Origin: Parolsenella catena
GTDB lineage: Bacteria > Actinomycetota > Coriobacteriia > Coriobacteriales > Atopobiaceae
Length of the DNA stretch: 64,000 nt
Assembly: GCF_003966955.1 (NCBI RefSeq)
Contig: NZ_AP019367.1
Location: forward strand, 1,116,001 to 1,180,000
Direction: 5' to 3'
The notes under the pieces are model-generated. The model did no database searches. It saw only the letters and a list, made by a program, of their open reading frames with translations, and was not told the origin of the DNA. Positions 8,914 to 20,387 of this stretch are shown here, piece after piece (within the stretch, counting starts at the first letter, position 1; every line of letters begins with the position of its first letter). The translations under genes and the position numbers were made by a program.

Positions 8914-10479
8914 ATGAAGGTCTACGAGGGGACGATCCTCACGGTCAACGAGCACGACGAGGTGGCACGCTACCTCGTGGAGGACGGCGGGCGCATCGCC
9001 TACGTGGGCAGCGAGCTGCCCGGGCGCTTCGCGGGCGAGCCGCTCGAGCGGCTGGGTGGGCGCGCGCTGTGCCCGAGCTTCGTGGACACGCACGAGCACC
9101 TCGCGAGCTTCGCCACGTTCAACGCCGGCCTCAACGTCATGGACGCGCGCAGCAACGCCCAGATCTGCGAGATGGTCCGCGCGTTCGCGGGCGCAAGCGA
9201 CGCGGCCACGCTCATCGCGTTCGGCGCCTCGCCCCACTCCGTGGCCGAGGGCCGTCTCGTGAGCCGCTCAGAGCTCGACCGCGCCTGCCCCGACCGACCG
9301 CTCATGCTCGTGAAGTACGACGGCCACGCCTGCGTGGTCAACTCCAAGCTTCTCGAGAAGGTCGAGGGCAAGGTCTCCAAGCTCCGCGGCTATCACCCCG
9401 AGTCGGGCGAGATGAACCAGGAGGCGTTCTTCGCCGTCTCAGACTTCATCACCGGGTCGCTCTCGATCCCCGAGCTCGTGGGCAACATCCAGCACGCCAT
9501 GGACTACCTCGCGAGCCGTGGCATCGGCATGGTCCACGACGTCTCCGGCGTCGGGTTTGCCGGCAACCTCGACATATCGCTCGAGACCTGGCTCGCGAGA
9601 AGCGCCCAGAGCGGGTTCCAGATCCGCGTGTTCCCCCAGTCCATGGACGTGCGCGTGGCCACGCGTCGCCACCTGCCGCGCATCGGAGGGTGCTTCGCGT
9701 GCGCGCTCGACGGCTGCTTTGGCTCCACGGACGCCGCGCTGCTCGCCCCCTACGAGGGCGCGGACGACTCCGGCGTGCTCTACTACACGGACGAGCAGGT
9801 CATCGACTTCTGCCGCACCGCGAACCGCGCGGGCCTGCAGATCGAGATGCACGCCATCGGCGACGCGGCCTTCGACCAGGCGTGCCGCGCGCTGGCCGCC
9901 GCGCTTGACGACTTTCCCCGCAACGACCACCGCCACGGCATCATCCACGCCTGCCTGCCCACGACCGAGGGCCTCGACATCTGCGAGCGCTACCACATCC
10001 AGCTGCCCATGCAGACGTCTTTCATCGACTGGCCGCAGGAGCCCGACTCCTACCTCGAGCGCGTCCTCGGGCCTAAGCGCGCCAGCCGCCTGAACCCGCT
10101 GCGAACGATGTGGGACCGCGGCATCGTGCTCTCGGCGGGCTCGGACGCGCCCTGCACCGACCCCGACCCCATCCTGTGGATGCAGCGCGCCTGCAACCAC
10201 TCGAACCCCGCCGAGTCGCTCACCGTGCGCGAGGCCCTGCGCATGTGCACCTACAACGGCGCCTGGGCCACCTTCGACGAGCGCGACCGCGGGTCTCTGG
10301 AGGCGGGCAAGCTCGCCGACATGGCGATCCTGTCCGCAAATCCCTACGAGGTGGGGCCCGCCGGCCTTGGCAACCTGCACGTCGAGGGCCTCATCCTCGG
10401 CGGCCGGCCCTACGAGCCGCAGCACCAGGGCGTCGTGGCCGCCGTCACGCGCGGCATGCTCGCACGCGGCGGACGCTAG
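8914..10479 (+). CDS. YtcJ-like metal-dependent amidohydrolase, 521 aa
   Basis: Member of the amidohydrolase-3 (YtcJ) branch, zinc-type hydrolases that act on amides or N-acyl compounds; the substrate is not predictable. The metal site begins with SFVDTHEHL, where Glu sits between the two His of the usual HxH. Further markers are EMHAIGDAAFDQA and the late metal aspartate in LSAGSDAPCTDPDPI, and the C-terminal GSLEAGKLADMAIL is typical of the superfamily beta-sandwich. The ATG at 8914 has GGAG eight bases upstream. It lies 73 bases ahead of the LicC/LicA fusion on the same strand, so the two may share a transcript and the enzyme may release the small alcohol or amine used downstream (inference). 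Confidence 0.85.
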   Translation: MKVYEGTILTVNEHDEVARYLVEDGGRIAYVGSELPGRFAGEPLERLGGRALCPSFVDTHEHLASFATFNAGLNVMDARSNAQICEMVRAFAGASDAATLIAFGASPHSVAEGRLVSRSELDRACPDRPLMLVKYDGHACVVNSKLLEKVEGKVSKLRGYHPESGEMNQEAFFAVSDFITGSLSIPELVGNIQHAMDYLASRGIGMVHDVSGVGFAGNLDISLETWLARSAQSGFQIRVFPQSMDVRVATRRHLPRIGGCFACALDGCFGSTDAALLAPYEGADDSGVLYYTDEQVIDFCRTANRAGLQIEMHAIGDAAFDQACRALAAALDDFPRNDHRHGIIHACLPTTEGLDICERYHIQLPMQTSFIDWPQEPDSYLERVLGPKRASRLNPLRTMWDRGIVLSAGSDAPCTDPDPILWMQRACNHSNPAESLTVREALRMCTYNGAWATFDERDRGSLEAGKLADMAILSANPYEVGPAGLGNLHVEGLILGGRPYEPQHQGVVAAVTRGMLARGGR

Positions 10480-10552
10480 ACGCAAGGCGGGCGGCCGCCC
10501 GCGCGCGCCGCGGCACCGCCACAGCCCCACCCACCAAGACCAAGGACCTCCC

Positions 10553-13249
10553 ATGCTCACAAAGGCACAGTTCGACGTACTCGTCACCCTCGCCAGCGCG
10601 CCCGAGCCCTCCCAGCGCCGGCTCGCGCAGGCGGCGGGCGTGTCGCTCGGCTCCACGAACAAGGCGGTGCACGAGCTGCTCGACGGGGGCCTCGTGACCG
10701 GCCGGGACGGCGACATCGCGATCACCGAGGCCGGTCGGGCCGCGCTGGCGCCCCACCGCGTGCGTGGGGCGATCGTCCTCGCCGCCGGCATGGGCAGGAG
10801 GTTCGTCCCCCTGTCGTTCGAGCGCCCCAAGGCGCTGTTCCGCGTGCGCGGCGAGGTGCTCATCGAGCGGCTCATCCGGCAGCTCCGCGAGGCGGGCGTC
10901 GAGGACATCCACGTCGTCGTCGGCCCCATGAAGGAGAGCTTCTACTACCTGGAGGACATGCTCGGGGTCCACCTCGTGCAGACGAACGAGTACGTCACGC
11001 GCAACAACCACGCCTCGCTGTTCGCCGCGCGCGAGTTCCTCGGCAACACCTATGTGTGTCCCTCCGACCAGTACTACGACGAGAACCTCTTCCACGCCTA
11101 TGAGTATCGCTCCTGCTGCACGGCCGTCCACACGTCCGGCAAGGACGCCAAGCAGGCCTTCGAGCTGGGCGCGGGCGGGCTCGTCGTCGCCGCGAAGAAG
11201 GAGCTGCGCGAGGCGTGGCGCATGGACGGGCCGGCCTACCTCGACGAGGCGCTCGCGCGTGACTACGTGCGGGTGCTGGCAGAGGAGTACGACCTGCCCG
11301 AGACGCTCGGCAAGCTCTGGGAGACGGTCCTTCTCGAACACGCCGACACGCTGCACATATATGCGCGCAAGATAGACGAGGGCATCATCCACGAGTTCGA
11401 CTTCCTCGGAGACCTGTGCGACTTCGACACCGACTTCATGGAGAACGTGGACTCCTCCATCCTCGACAACATCTGCCGCACGCTCGGGTGCACCCGCGAC
11501 GACATCCGCGATGTCCGCCCGCTCGACTCGGGCCTCACGAACCTGTCCGTGCTGTTCTCGTGCAAGGGCCAGCGCTACGTCTACCGCCACCCCGGCGCCG
11601 GCACGGAGCAGATCGTGAACCGCGAGGCCGAGACGTACGCGCTCAAGGTGGCCTCGCGGCTCGGGCTCGACACGTCATTCGTCTACGAGGACTACGAGAG
11701 CGGCTGGAAGATCAGCCGCTACATCTCGGACTGCACCGAGTTTGACTACGACGACGAGCACCAGGTTGCCCAGGCCCTCTCCATCGCCCGCAGGCTGCAT
11801 CGTTGCGGCGTCACGAGCCCGTGGCGGTTCGACTTCTACGACGAGTCGAGAAAGATCGTGGGCCTGCTGCGCGACGAGGGCTGGCCCCTGCCGGACGACT
11901 TCGAGCAGCGCGAGGAGCAGATAGCGCGGCTCGTGGGCCCCATGCGCGCCGGCGCGGGGCGTCCCGTGCTGTGCCACAACGACTTCTACGGCCCCAACCT
12001 GCTCGTCCACGGCGATGACATCTGCCTCATCGACTGGGAGTACGCCGCCATGGGCGACTACGGCTGCGACTTTGGTAACTTCGTGGCGCAGGGCTCGGGC
12101 TACGACGTCGACCGCGCGCTGGCGGTGCTGCCACTCTACTTCGGGCGCACGCCCACGGCCGAGGAGCGCCTCCACTGCATCGCCTGCGTAGCGGTCGTTG
12201 GCTGGTACTGGTACGTGTGGGCGCTGTTCAAGGAGTGCAAGGGCTCGCCCGTCGGCGAGTGGACGCGCATCTGGTACGACGCCGCCAAGCGCTTTGGCGC
12301 GGCGGCCCAGGCCATGATCGACGAGAGCGCCAAGGCAACCCGTGCCCTTACGCGGGCGGAGTTCGACGCGCTCGTGGCCGTCGAGGCCGGAGACGCCAGA
12401 CAGGCGGGGACGGACAGGCAAGCGGTCCTTGACGCGCTCACAAACGAGGGGCTCGTGAGGGCGGAGGGCGCAGGCCCCAAGCGCGCCTGGGGCCTCACGA
12501 CGTCTGGCTTCATGGCCCTCGAGCCCTACCGGGCCAAGCGGGCCGTGTTCTTTGCGGCCGGCTTTGGCAGCCGCATGCTGCCCATCACGGTGAACACGCC
12601 CAAGCCGCTCGTGCGCGTGCACGGCAAGCGCTTCATCGAGCGCCTGCTCGACGCGGTCATCGCGGCGGGCATCGAGGAGATCTACGTCGTGCGTGGCTAC
12701 CTCGCCGAGGAGTTCGACATCCTGCTCAAGCGCTACCCGCAGATCCGCTTCATCGACAACCCCCTCTATGACGAGACGAACAACATCTCGTCTGCCGTGG
12801 CGGCGGTTGAGGCGCACCCCCACTGCTTCGAGCAGGCGTACGCCTTTGAGAGCGACCTGTACCTCACGGACCCGAGCTATATCTCAAAGTACCAGTATCA
12901 GAGCAACTACCTGGGATTTCATGTGAACGAGACGCGTGACTGGTACTTCGAGGCAGACGAGGAGGGGCGCATCACCAAGCTCGCGAAGGACCTGGGCCGC
13001 GACTGCTGGCAGATGGTGGGCCTCTCGTTCTGGAGCGCCGCGGACGGCAGGAGGCTCGCGCGTGACCTGCCCGCGGTCTTTGAGGCCACGGACGACAACC
13101 GCCAGATCTTCTGGGACGACGTCCCCTGCCGCGTCTGCGCCGACTCCTATGACGTCCACGTGCGCGCGTGCGACCCCTCCCACATCATCGAGATCGACTC
13201 GTTCGCCGAGCTGCAGGAGGTAGACCCGAGCTATCGCCCGCGCGGCTAG
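10553..13249 (+). CDS. HTH-LicC-LicA-HTH-LicC fusion: two nucleotidyltransferase and one choline-kinase-like domain, 898 aa
   Basis: One uninterrupted frame with five modules. Residues 1-65 are a winged-helix (RRLAQAAGVSLGSTNKAVHELL). Residues 70-290 are a LicC-type nucleotidyltransferase (LAAGMGRRF, ERPKALF, CPSDQYYD). Residues 315-590 are a LicA/choline-kinase fold (LCHNDFYGPNLL, CLIDWEYAAMGDYGCDF). Residues 598-658 are a second winged-helix. Residues 662-890 are a second LicC domain (FAAGFGSRMLP, NTPKPLVRVHG, FESDLYLTD). LicA phosphorylates choline and LicC makes CDP-choline for LicD transferases, so a role in phosphocholine or similar decoration of cell-surface glycans is the likely reading (inference). 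No licB or licD is in the window. ATG 10553 follows AAGGA by six bases. The stop overlaps the convergent antiporter stop in CTAG. Confidence 0.88.
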   Translation: MLTKAQFDVLVTLASAPEPSQRRLAQAAGVSLGSTNKAVHELLDGGLVTGRDGDIAITEAGRAALAPHRVRGAIVLAAGMGRRFVPLSFERPKALFRVRGEVLIERLIRQLREAGVEDIHVVVGPMKESFYYLEDMLGVHLVQTNEYVTRNNHASLFAAREFLGNTYVCPSDQYYDENLFHAYEYRSCCTAVHTSGKDAKQAFELGAGGLVVAAKKELREAWRMDGPAYLDEALARDYVRVLAEEYDLPETLGKLWETVLLEHADTLHIYARKIDEGIIHEFDFLGDLCDFDTDFMENVDSSILDNICRTLGCTRDDIRDVRPLDSGLTNLSVLFSCKGQRYVYRHPGAGTEQIVNREAETYALKVASRLGLDTSFVYEDYESGWKISRYISDCTEFDYDDEHQVAQALSIARRLHRCGVTSPWRFDFYDESRKIVGLLRDEGWPLPDDFEQREEQIARLVGPMRAGAGRPVLCHNDFYGPNLLVHGDDICLIDWEYAAMGDYGCDFGNFVAQGSGYDVDRALAVLPLYFGRTPTAEERLHCIACVAVVGWYWYVWALFKECKGSPVGEWTRIWYDAAKRFGAAAQAMIDESAKATRALTRAEFDALVAVEAGDARQAGTDRQAVLDALTNEGLVRAEGAGPKRAWGLTTSGFMALEPYRAKRAVFFAAGFGSRMLPITVNTPKPLVRVHGKRFIERLLDAVIAAGIEEIYVVRGYLAEEFDILLKRYPQIRFIDNPLYDETNNISSAVAAVEAHPHCFEQAYAFESDLYLTDPSYISKYQYQSNYLGFHVNETRDWYFEADEEGRITKLAKDLGRDCWQMVGLSFWSAADGRRLARDLPAVFEATDDNRQIFWDDVPCRVCADSYDVHVRACDPSHIIEIDSFAELQEVDPSYRPRG

Positions 13250-14616
13250 GCCGTCGCCACGCCGCGGGGCCCAAGGGCGAGCCGCGCCACGCCGCGTGAG
13301 GCGCGCGAGCCATGACGCGCCGCCAACGTGGCCGCAAGGTGCCACAGCGGGATGAGCCACAGGTAGACGGCCGTAGCCCAGCACATCTCAGGCGCGCCGC
13401 ACATCGTCACGACGGCCGCGCACGCCGTTGACCACGGGACGAGCGGAGAGACGACCACGGCGGAGTCCTCAAGGTCGAGGGCGAGCGAGCCGCTCGTGGG
13501 CTCGAGGCCCGAGCACAGGTCGTTTGCGAGCATCGTGCCAAGCGTCTGGTTGCAGGCGATCATCGATGCCGGCACGGCCACGGCGAGCACGGCGGCAAAC
13601 GGCGTCACGCGCTCGGCAAGGCCGGCCACGTGCCCACGGACGCCGTCGAGCAGGCCCGTGCCCATGAACAGGCCCGAGAAGCTCGAGGACAGACAGACGA
13701 TGGCGCTCGCGTTGAGCATGGACACGATGCCGCCGCCACTCATGAGGGAGCGCACGACGGTGCCGGCGCCGGCGGGCACGTAGCCCGCCACCGCAGACCA
13801 GACGAGGTCTGCCGGCGCCACGCCGCGCACAAGGACGCTCACGAGCGCCGCGATGGCGATGCTCGCGACCATCGTGCGCTTCATGCCCACGCGCGCAAGC
13901 GGCAGCACGAGAACGGGCACGACCGGAAGCAGCGCCACGACGCCTTGGTCGAAGTAGCCGGCGAGCGCCGCGGTCGTGCCAGACGCGGCAGCGCCGCCGG
14001 CGGGGGCGAGGGCGAGCCCCGCAAGGCCGTAGACGAGAAGCGTGACGGCGAGCGGCACGAGCGCCGAGCGCATCATGGAGCGGAGGTTCTGGCCAAGCGT
14101 CGTATGTGTGACGGAGCGCACGAGCAGTGCACTCGAGCTCATCGGCGAGCAGCGGTCGCCAAAGTAGGATCCCGCGAGCACGGCGCCGCCGCACAGCAGC
14201 GAGCTGGCACCCATCGAAGTGGCGATCGTCATGCACACGACGCCCATCGTGGCGGCCGTGCCAAACGCCGTGCCCATGAGAAACGACATGGCGCCCGTGA
14301 GCAGAAAGACCGCGAGCGGCGCCATGGCGGGCGTCACGAACGGTGTGGCGAGCAGCACGACCTCCGAGATGGTGCCAGCGGCGCGCCACAGCGCCGTGAG
14401 GATGCCGATGAGCATGAATGACTCGAGAACGCCGCGCGCTCCGGAGATGCCATCGAGCGCCATTCCCAGCACGTCTCGCACGGAGTGGCCGCGGGCGATG
14501 CCATAGCCGCAGAACAGCAGAAAGCCAATCGCGAGCGGCACGAGCACGGGCGTCCCCAGGGCGACGAGTGCCATGAGGCACGCACAGAACGAACCAAGCA
14601 CAGCGAGCTCAAGCAT
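13246..14616 (-). CDS. NhaC-family Na+/H+ antiporter-like membrane protein, 456 aa
   Basis: Polytopic inner-membrane protein of the NhaC/ion-transporter superfamily. The segment GTAFGTAATMGVVCMTIATSMG followed by GSYFGDRCSPMSSSALL is the family's characteristic core. Members exchange Na+ for H+ or couple Na+ to metabolites such as malate/lactate; the substrate here is not certain. I chose ATG at 14616 (MLELAVLGSF) with GGAGGGG upstream, rather than an ATG at 14649 that lacks a ribosome site. It is divergent to a LysR gene and convergent with the LicC/LicA fusion, so it may supply that pathway (inference). Confidence 0.85.
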   Translation of the reverse strand: MLELAVLGSFCACLMALVALGTPVLVPLAIGFLLFCGYGIARGHSVRDVLGMALDGISGARGVLESFMLIGILTALWRAAGTISEVVLLATPFVTPAMAPLAVFLLTGAMSFLMGTAFGTAATMGVVCMTIATSMGASSLLCGGAVLAGSYFGDRCSPMSSSALLVRSVTHTTLGQNLRSMMRSALVPLAVTLLVYGLAGLALAPAGGAAASGTTAALAGYFDQGVVALLPVVPVLVLPLARVGMKRTMVASIAIAALVSVLVRGVAPADLVWSAVAGYVPAGAGTVVRSLMSGGGIVSMLNASAIVCLSSSFSGLFMGTGLLDGVRGHVAGLAERVTPFAAVLAVAVPASMIACNQTLGTMLANDLCSGLEPTSGSLALDLEDSAVVVSPLVPWSTACAAVVTMCGAPEMCWATAVYLWLIPLWHLAATLAARHGSRASRGVARLALGPRGVATA

Positions 14617-14703
14617 GAGACGGGCCCCTCCAGACGAACGAACGTGCATAAAGCACTATCGGCCCTCTGTCTCACGATTTCAAACTGTTACTATTCGTTA
14701 TTG

Positions 14704-14722
14704 CCACAATTATTATTTGTGG
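14704..14722. promoter_or_regulatory. Inverted repeat CCACAA-N7-TTGTGG, candidate LysR operator
   Basis: Six-base perfect arms separated by seven A/T bases form a 19-bp dyad in the gap between the divergent antiporter and LysR genes. Size and position fit a LysR-type T-N11-A site. It lies in an unusually A/T-rich patch that may also hold the promoters. Inference from position only. Confidence 0.4.
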
Positions 14723-14783
14723 AACCAAAGGAGCCAAAGGGGACGGGTTCGAACCAAAGGGGACGGGTTCGTTTGGTCCCATC
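14723..14783. repeat. Tandem REP-like repeat, AACCAAAGG...GGACGGGTTCG
   Basis: Two adjacent copies of a unit built from AACCAAAGG and GGGGACGGGTTCG, with the second followed by TTTGGTCCC so that ACCAAA/TTTGGT can pair across the unit. A closely related copy stands at 40536-40583. The array ends just before the ribosome site of the LysR gene. It resembles dispersed REP-type sequences; no transposase is nearby. Confidence 0.6.
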
Positions 14784-14797
14784 CGGGGAGGCCGAGC

Positions 14798-15739
14798 ATG
14801 AACTTCCAGACCATGGAGTACTTCCGCGCCATCGCCGAGCAGAGGAGCTTCACGAAGGCGGCCGAGCAGCTGCACGTGACGCAGCAGACCCTCTCGGCCC
14901 ACATTGCCGGTGTGGAGCGCGAGCTGGGAGCGAGGCTCGTCGTGCGCTCCACGCCGCTTCGCCTCACCCACGAGGGCGAGACGTTCCTGTCCTACGCGAG
15001 GCGCTTCGAGCGAGGCCTCTCGGACCTGCGCCGCGAGCTCGGCGGCCCAAGCACCCTACAGCACGGCACGCTTCGCGTGGGCATCTCCTTCACGCGCGGC
15101 CGGACGCTGCTCCCCGGCGTCATCGAGCGATTCTGCGAGCTGTACCCAAACGTGACGGTCGACCTTCGCGAGGACACGAACGAGGCCCTCGCGGCCAGTC
15201 TTGCGGCTCGCAGGCTCGACCTTGTCATCGGCGTCTTCTCCGGAAGCGAGCCCCTCATCGAGGCGCACCCCCTCTTTGACGAACACATGGTGCTGCTCGC
15301 CACGCGCGAGCTACTCGAGGGGTGCGGGCTCGACGTCAAGGGCCTCGCCGGCCCGCTCTCACGCGGCGACGTCTCCCCTCTCGCGGAGTGCCCCTTCGTC
15401 CTGAGCCCGCCGGAGGACATATCAGGCAAGCAGGGCCTCAGGATCCTCGAGCGCGCCGGCTTCAGGCCTCGCGTCAAGGCCTTCTCGCGCAACATGGCCA
15501 CGCTGCTGTCGCTGGCGCTCAGGAGCGTCGGCGTCTGCATCTGCCCGCTCGACCTGCTCAACGACACGGGGACGCCCGAGCAGAAGCGAGACCTCATCTC
15601 ATACGACTTGGGACCAGACGCCTCCTACGCCATCAGCTACGCGCTGCCGGCCGGCGGCTACCGCTGGCCGGTCGTGGACGAGTTCGTCCGCATCGCCACG
15701 GGTCACGCGGCGAGCGTCGAGGCGATAGCCCAGGGGTAG
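14798..15739 (+). CDS. LysR-family transcriptional regulator, 313 aa
   Basis: DNA-binding regulator with N-terminal winged helix-turn-helix (MEYFRAIAEQRSFTKAAEQLHVTQQTLSAHIAGVERELGARLV) and a periplasmic-binding-protein-like effector domain from about residue 90. ATG 14798 has GGGGAG seven bases upstream. It stands divergent to the NhaC-type antiporter with a dyad in between, the classical layout for a LysR protein controlling its neighbour. The effector is unknown. Confidence 0.92.
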   Translation: MNFQTMEYFRAIAEQRSFTKAAEQLHVTQQTLSAHIAGVERELGARLVVRSTPLRLTHEGETFLSYARRFERGLSDLRRELGGPSTLQHGTLRVGISFTRGRTLLPGVIERFCELYPNVTVDLREDTNEALAASLAARRLDLVIGVFSGSEPLIEAHPLFDEHMVLLATRELLEGCGLDVKGLAGPLSRGDVSPLAECPFVLSPPEDISGKQGLRILERAGFRPRVKAFSRNMATLLSLALRSVGVCICPLDLLNDTGTPEQKRDLISYDLGPDASYAISYALPAGGYRWPVVDEFVRIATGHAASVEAIAQG

Positions 15740-15748
15740 GCGCCATCG

Positions 15749-18247
<2,499 letters not shown>

Positions 18248-18413
18248 TGCGTGCTCCTCCTGGCCTTCTCGTCCCTCTCAGCCTGAGACTATAGCGCGCG
18301 GGCCTGTGGCAAGGCCCGTGCGACGATACGATGAACTATCGCGATTCAGGCCGCCGGGCCCACGCAACGTCACTAGGCTAGGCTGCGTTGGAATCGGGCG
18401 ATGGGAGCACAGC

Positions 18414-19814
18414 ATGGCGGAGGCCGCAGGCGGCACGGCGAGGGCACGGGGCGACAGGCGGGGGCTCGACATGCTCTCCGGCTCGCTCTGGAGGGCGATT
18501 CCCGCCTTTGCGCTTCCCGTGGCGCTCACGGGCATCCTCGAGCAGATGAGCTCACTCATCGACACGATGATGGTGGGGCACCTCTCCGGCGAGGCGGGGC
18601 CCGCCGCCATGGCGGCCGTGGGATCGAACACCCCCATCACGAGCCTTCTGCTCAACCTGTTCATCGGCATCGCGCTCGGCACGAACGTCGTCATCGCCAA
18701 CGCCATCGGCTCGGGCGACGAGCGCACCGTCCACAAGGCCGTGCACAGCTCCGTCACCTTCGCCGTGGTGGGCATCGCCGTCACCGTGGTGGGCGAGCTC
18801 ATCGCCGAGCCCCTGCTCCACCTGCTGAGCGTGCCCGCGGAGAACCTGGGCCAGGCGCTCGCCTTCCTGCGCGTCTACCTGCTTGGCATGCCCTCCATCC
18901 TGCTCTACAACTTCGAGGCGGCCATCTTTCGCAGCGTCGGCATCACCAAGATGCCGCTCCAGGCGCTCGCGCTCTCCTCGCTGCTCAACGTGGCGCTCGT
19001 GTGGCTGTTCATTCCCGTGATGGGCTGGGGCGTGGCAGGCGCCGCGGCCGCGACGGCGATCAGTTACACGGTGAGCGCGCTCATCCTGTTCGTCCGCCTC
19101 ACGCGCATCGACGCACCGATCAGGCTGAACCCGCGCGAGCTGGGCATCGACCGCGCGGTGCTCGCACGCGTGGTGAGGATTGGCCTTCCCGCCGGGCTGC
19201 AGAGCGCCGTGTTCTCGCTTGCCAACATCGTCATCCAGGCGTGCATCAACAGCCTGGGCACCGAGGTCATGGCGGCGAGCTCGGCCGTCATCTCGCTCGA
19301 GTACGTCGTGTACAACCTGCTGAACTCGTTCAGCCAGGCGTGCACCACCTTCGTGGGCCAGAACTTTGGCGCGGGAAACGTGAGGCGCTGCAAGCGCGTG
19401 CTGCTCGTCTCGCTCGCCGAGGCCGAGGTGGCGCAGCTCGTCATGCTCGCCATCCTGCTTGGGCTGGGGCACCAGATCGTGGCGGCGTTCAACCCAGACC
19501 CCACGGTCGTGTCGCTGGGATACCTGCGCATCTGCGTCCTGTTCCCGTCCTACATGTTCAGCATGGCCTACGAGAACATGAGCGGATACCTGCGAGGATT
19601 CGGCATCTCGCTGCCCCCGGCCATCATCACGGCGTTGAGTGTGTGCGGCTGGCGCTTCTTCTGGGTGAGCGTGGTGTTCCCCGCCTCGCCGACGTTCCTC
19701 ACGCTGCTGGCCATCTACCCCATCAGCCTGGGATGCACCACGCTGCTGGTGTTTGCCGCCCTCATGGTCATCCGTCCGAGCAAGGTCTACGCCCAGCGCA
19801 CGAGCGCGGCGTAG
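18414..19814 (+). CDS. MATE-family efflux transporter, 466 aa
   Basis: Twelve-helix multidrug and toxin extrusion protein. The first helix region shows IPVALTGILEQMSSLIDTMMVGHLSG-like family spacing (PVALTGILEQMSSLIDTMMV) and the second repeat opens with RIGLPAGLQSAVFSLANIVIQACINSLG, both typical of MATE halves. ATG 18414 has GGGAG seven bases upstream; longer starts lack a ribosome site. It probably exports cationic drugs or metabolites using Na+ or H+. The start is 166 bases from the divergent UvrA-like gene. Confidence 0.9.
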   Translation: MAEAAGGTARARGDRRGLDMLSGSLWRAIPAFALPVALTGILEQMSSLIDTMMVGHLSGEAGPAAMAAVGSNTPITSLLLNLFIGIALGTNVVIANAIGSGDERTVHKAVHSSVTFAVVGIAVTVVGELIAEPLLHLLSVPAENLGQALAFLRVYLLGMPSILLYNFEAAIFRSVGITKMPLQALALSSLLNVALVWLFIPVMGWGVAGAAAATAISYTVSALILFVRLTRIDAPIRLNPRELGIDRAVLARVVRIGLPAGLQSAVFSLANIVIQACINSLGTEVMAASSAVISLEYVVYNLLNSFSQACTTFVGQNFGAGNVRRCKRVLLVSLAEAEVAQLVMLAILLGLGHQIVAAFNPDPTVVSLGYLRICVLFPSYMFSMAYENMSGYLRGFGISLPPAIITALSVCGWRFFWVSVVFPASPTFLTLLAIYPISLGCTTLLVFAALMVIRPSKVYAQRTSAA

Positions 19815-19898
19815 GGCCCGCGGTAGGGCGAGCCCCCTTTGCGTATTGCCGGCGGCTATGCTGGTGCGAGAACCCACACGCTCGAGAAAGGCCCACCC

Positions 19899-20318
19899 GT
19901 GATCAAACCAATCGTGACCAGCCCGCTCATGCTCCGCGCGCCCGGCGAGGACGCAGACCCAACGGACGCCTTGGACGCGCAGGTGGGACAAGACCTCCTC
20001 GACACGCTCGAGGCGCACAGGCACGAGTGCGTGGGCATGGCCGCGAACATGATTGGCGTGCGCAAGCGCATCATCGTCGCCGTGGAGGGCACGCGGTCGC
20101 TGCTCATGTACAACCCCGAGGTCCTCGAGGGCACGGGCGCCTACGAGACCGAGGAGGGCTGCCTGTCGCTTCCCGGCACGCGACCCTGCACTCGCTTCCG
20201 GACCATCCGCGTGCGCTACCTCGACGAGCGTGGACACGAGCGAACGGGGAGCTTCTCGGGCTACATGGCCCAGATCATCCAGCACGAGGTTGACCACACG
20301 AACGGCATCCTCATCTAG
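19899..20318 (+). CDS. def: Short peptide deformylase-like protein, 139 aa
   Basis: Metalloenzyme fold that removes the formyl group from nascent proteins. The three motifs are present in order: ECVGMAANMIG, EEGCLSLPG and IIQHEVDHTNGIL, giving the Cys and two His metal ligands and the catalytic Glu. In motif I the usual Gln (GxGxAAxQ) is replaced, as in the short Clostridia-type proteins, so activity on bulk formyl-Met is likely but not assured. It lacks the C-terminal extension of standard forms. GTG 19899 has GAGAAAGG upstream. Another full-length def may exist elsewhere. Confidence 0.82.
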   Translation: MIKPIVTSPLMLRAPGEDADPTDALDAQVGQDLLDTLEAHRHECVGMAANMIGVRKRIIVAVEGTRSLLMYNPEVLEGTGAYETEEGCLSLPGTRPCTRFRTIRVRYLDERGHERTGSFSGYMAQIIQHEVDHTNGILI

Positions 20319-20332
20319 CTTGCGAGCATAAA

Positions 20333-20360
20333 AAGCCTGTAGGGGGGACTGCCCTTGCAG
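20333..20360. terminator. Hairpin between convergent genes, GCCTG...CAGGC
   Basis: Arms GCCTGTAGGGG and CCCTTGCAGGC enclose GGACTG in the gap between the deformylase and the EamA gene. It can act as a bidirectional terminator although the T run is poor. The GGGGACTGCCC core resembles the REP-like palindromes elsewhere in the window. Confidence 0.45.
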
Positions 20361-20387
20361 GCCGTCTTCTGCGAGTCTTGCCGTCTC

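Noticed and set aside
10553-13249. Two separate genes joined by a frameshift or assembly error
   Set aside because: No stop or start with a ribosome site exists near the LicA/HTH2 joint (about 12340), and codon use is even across it.
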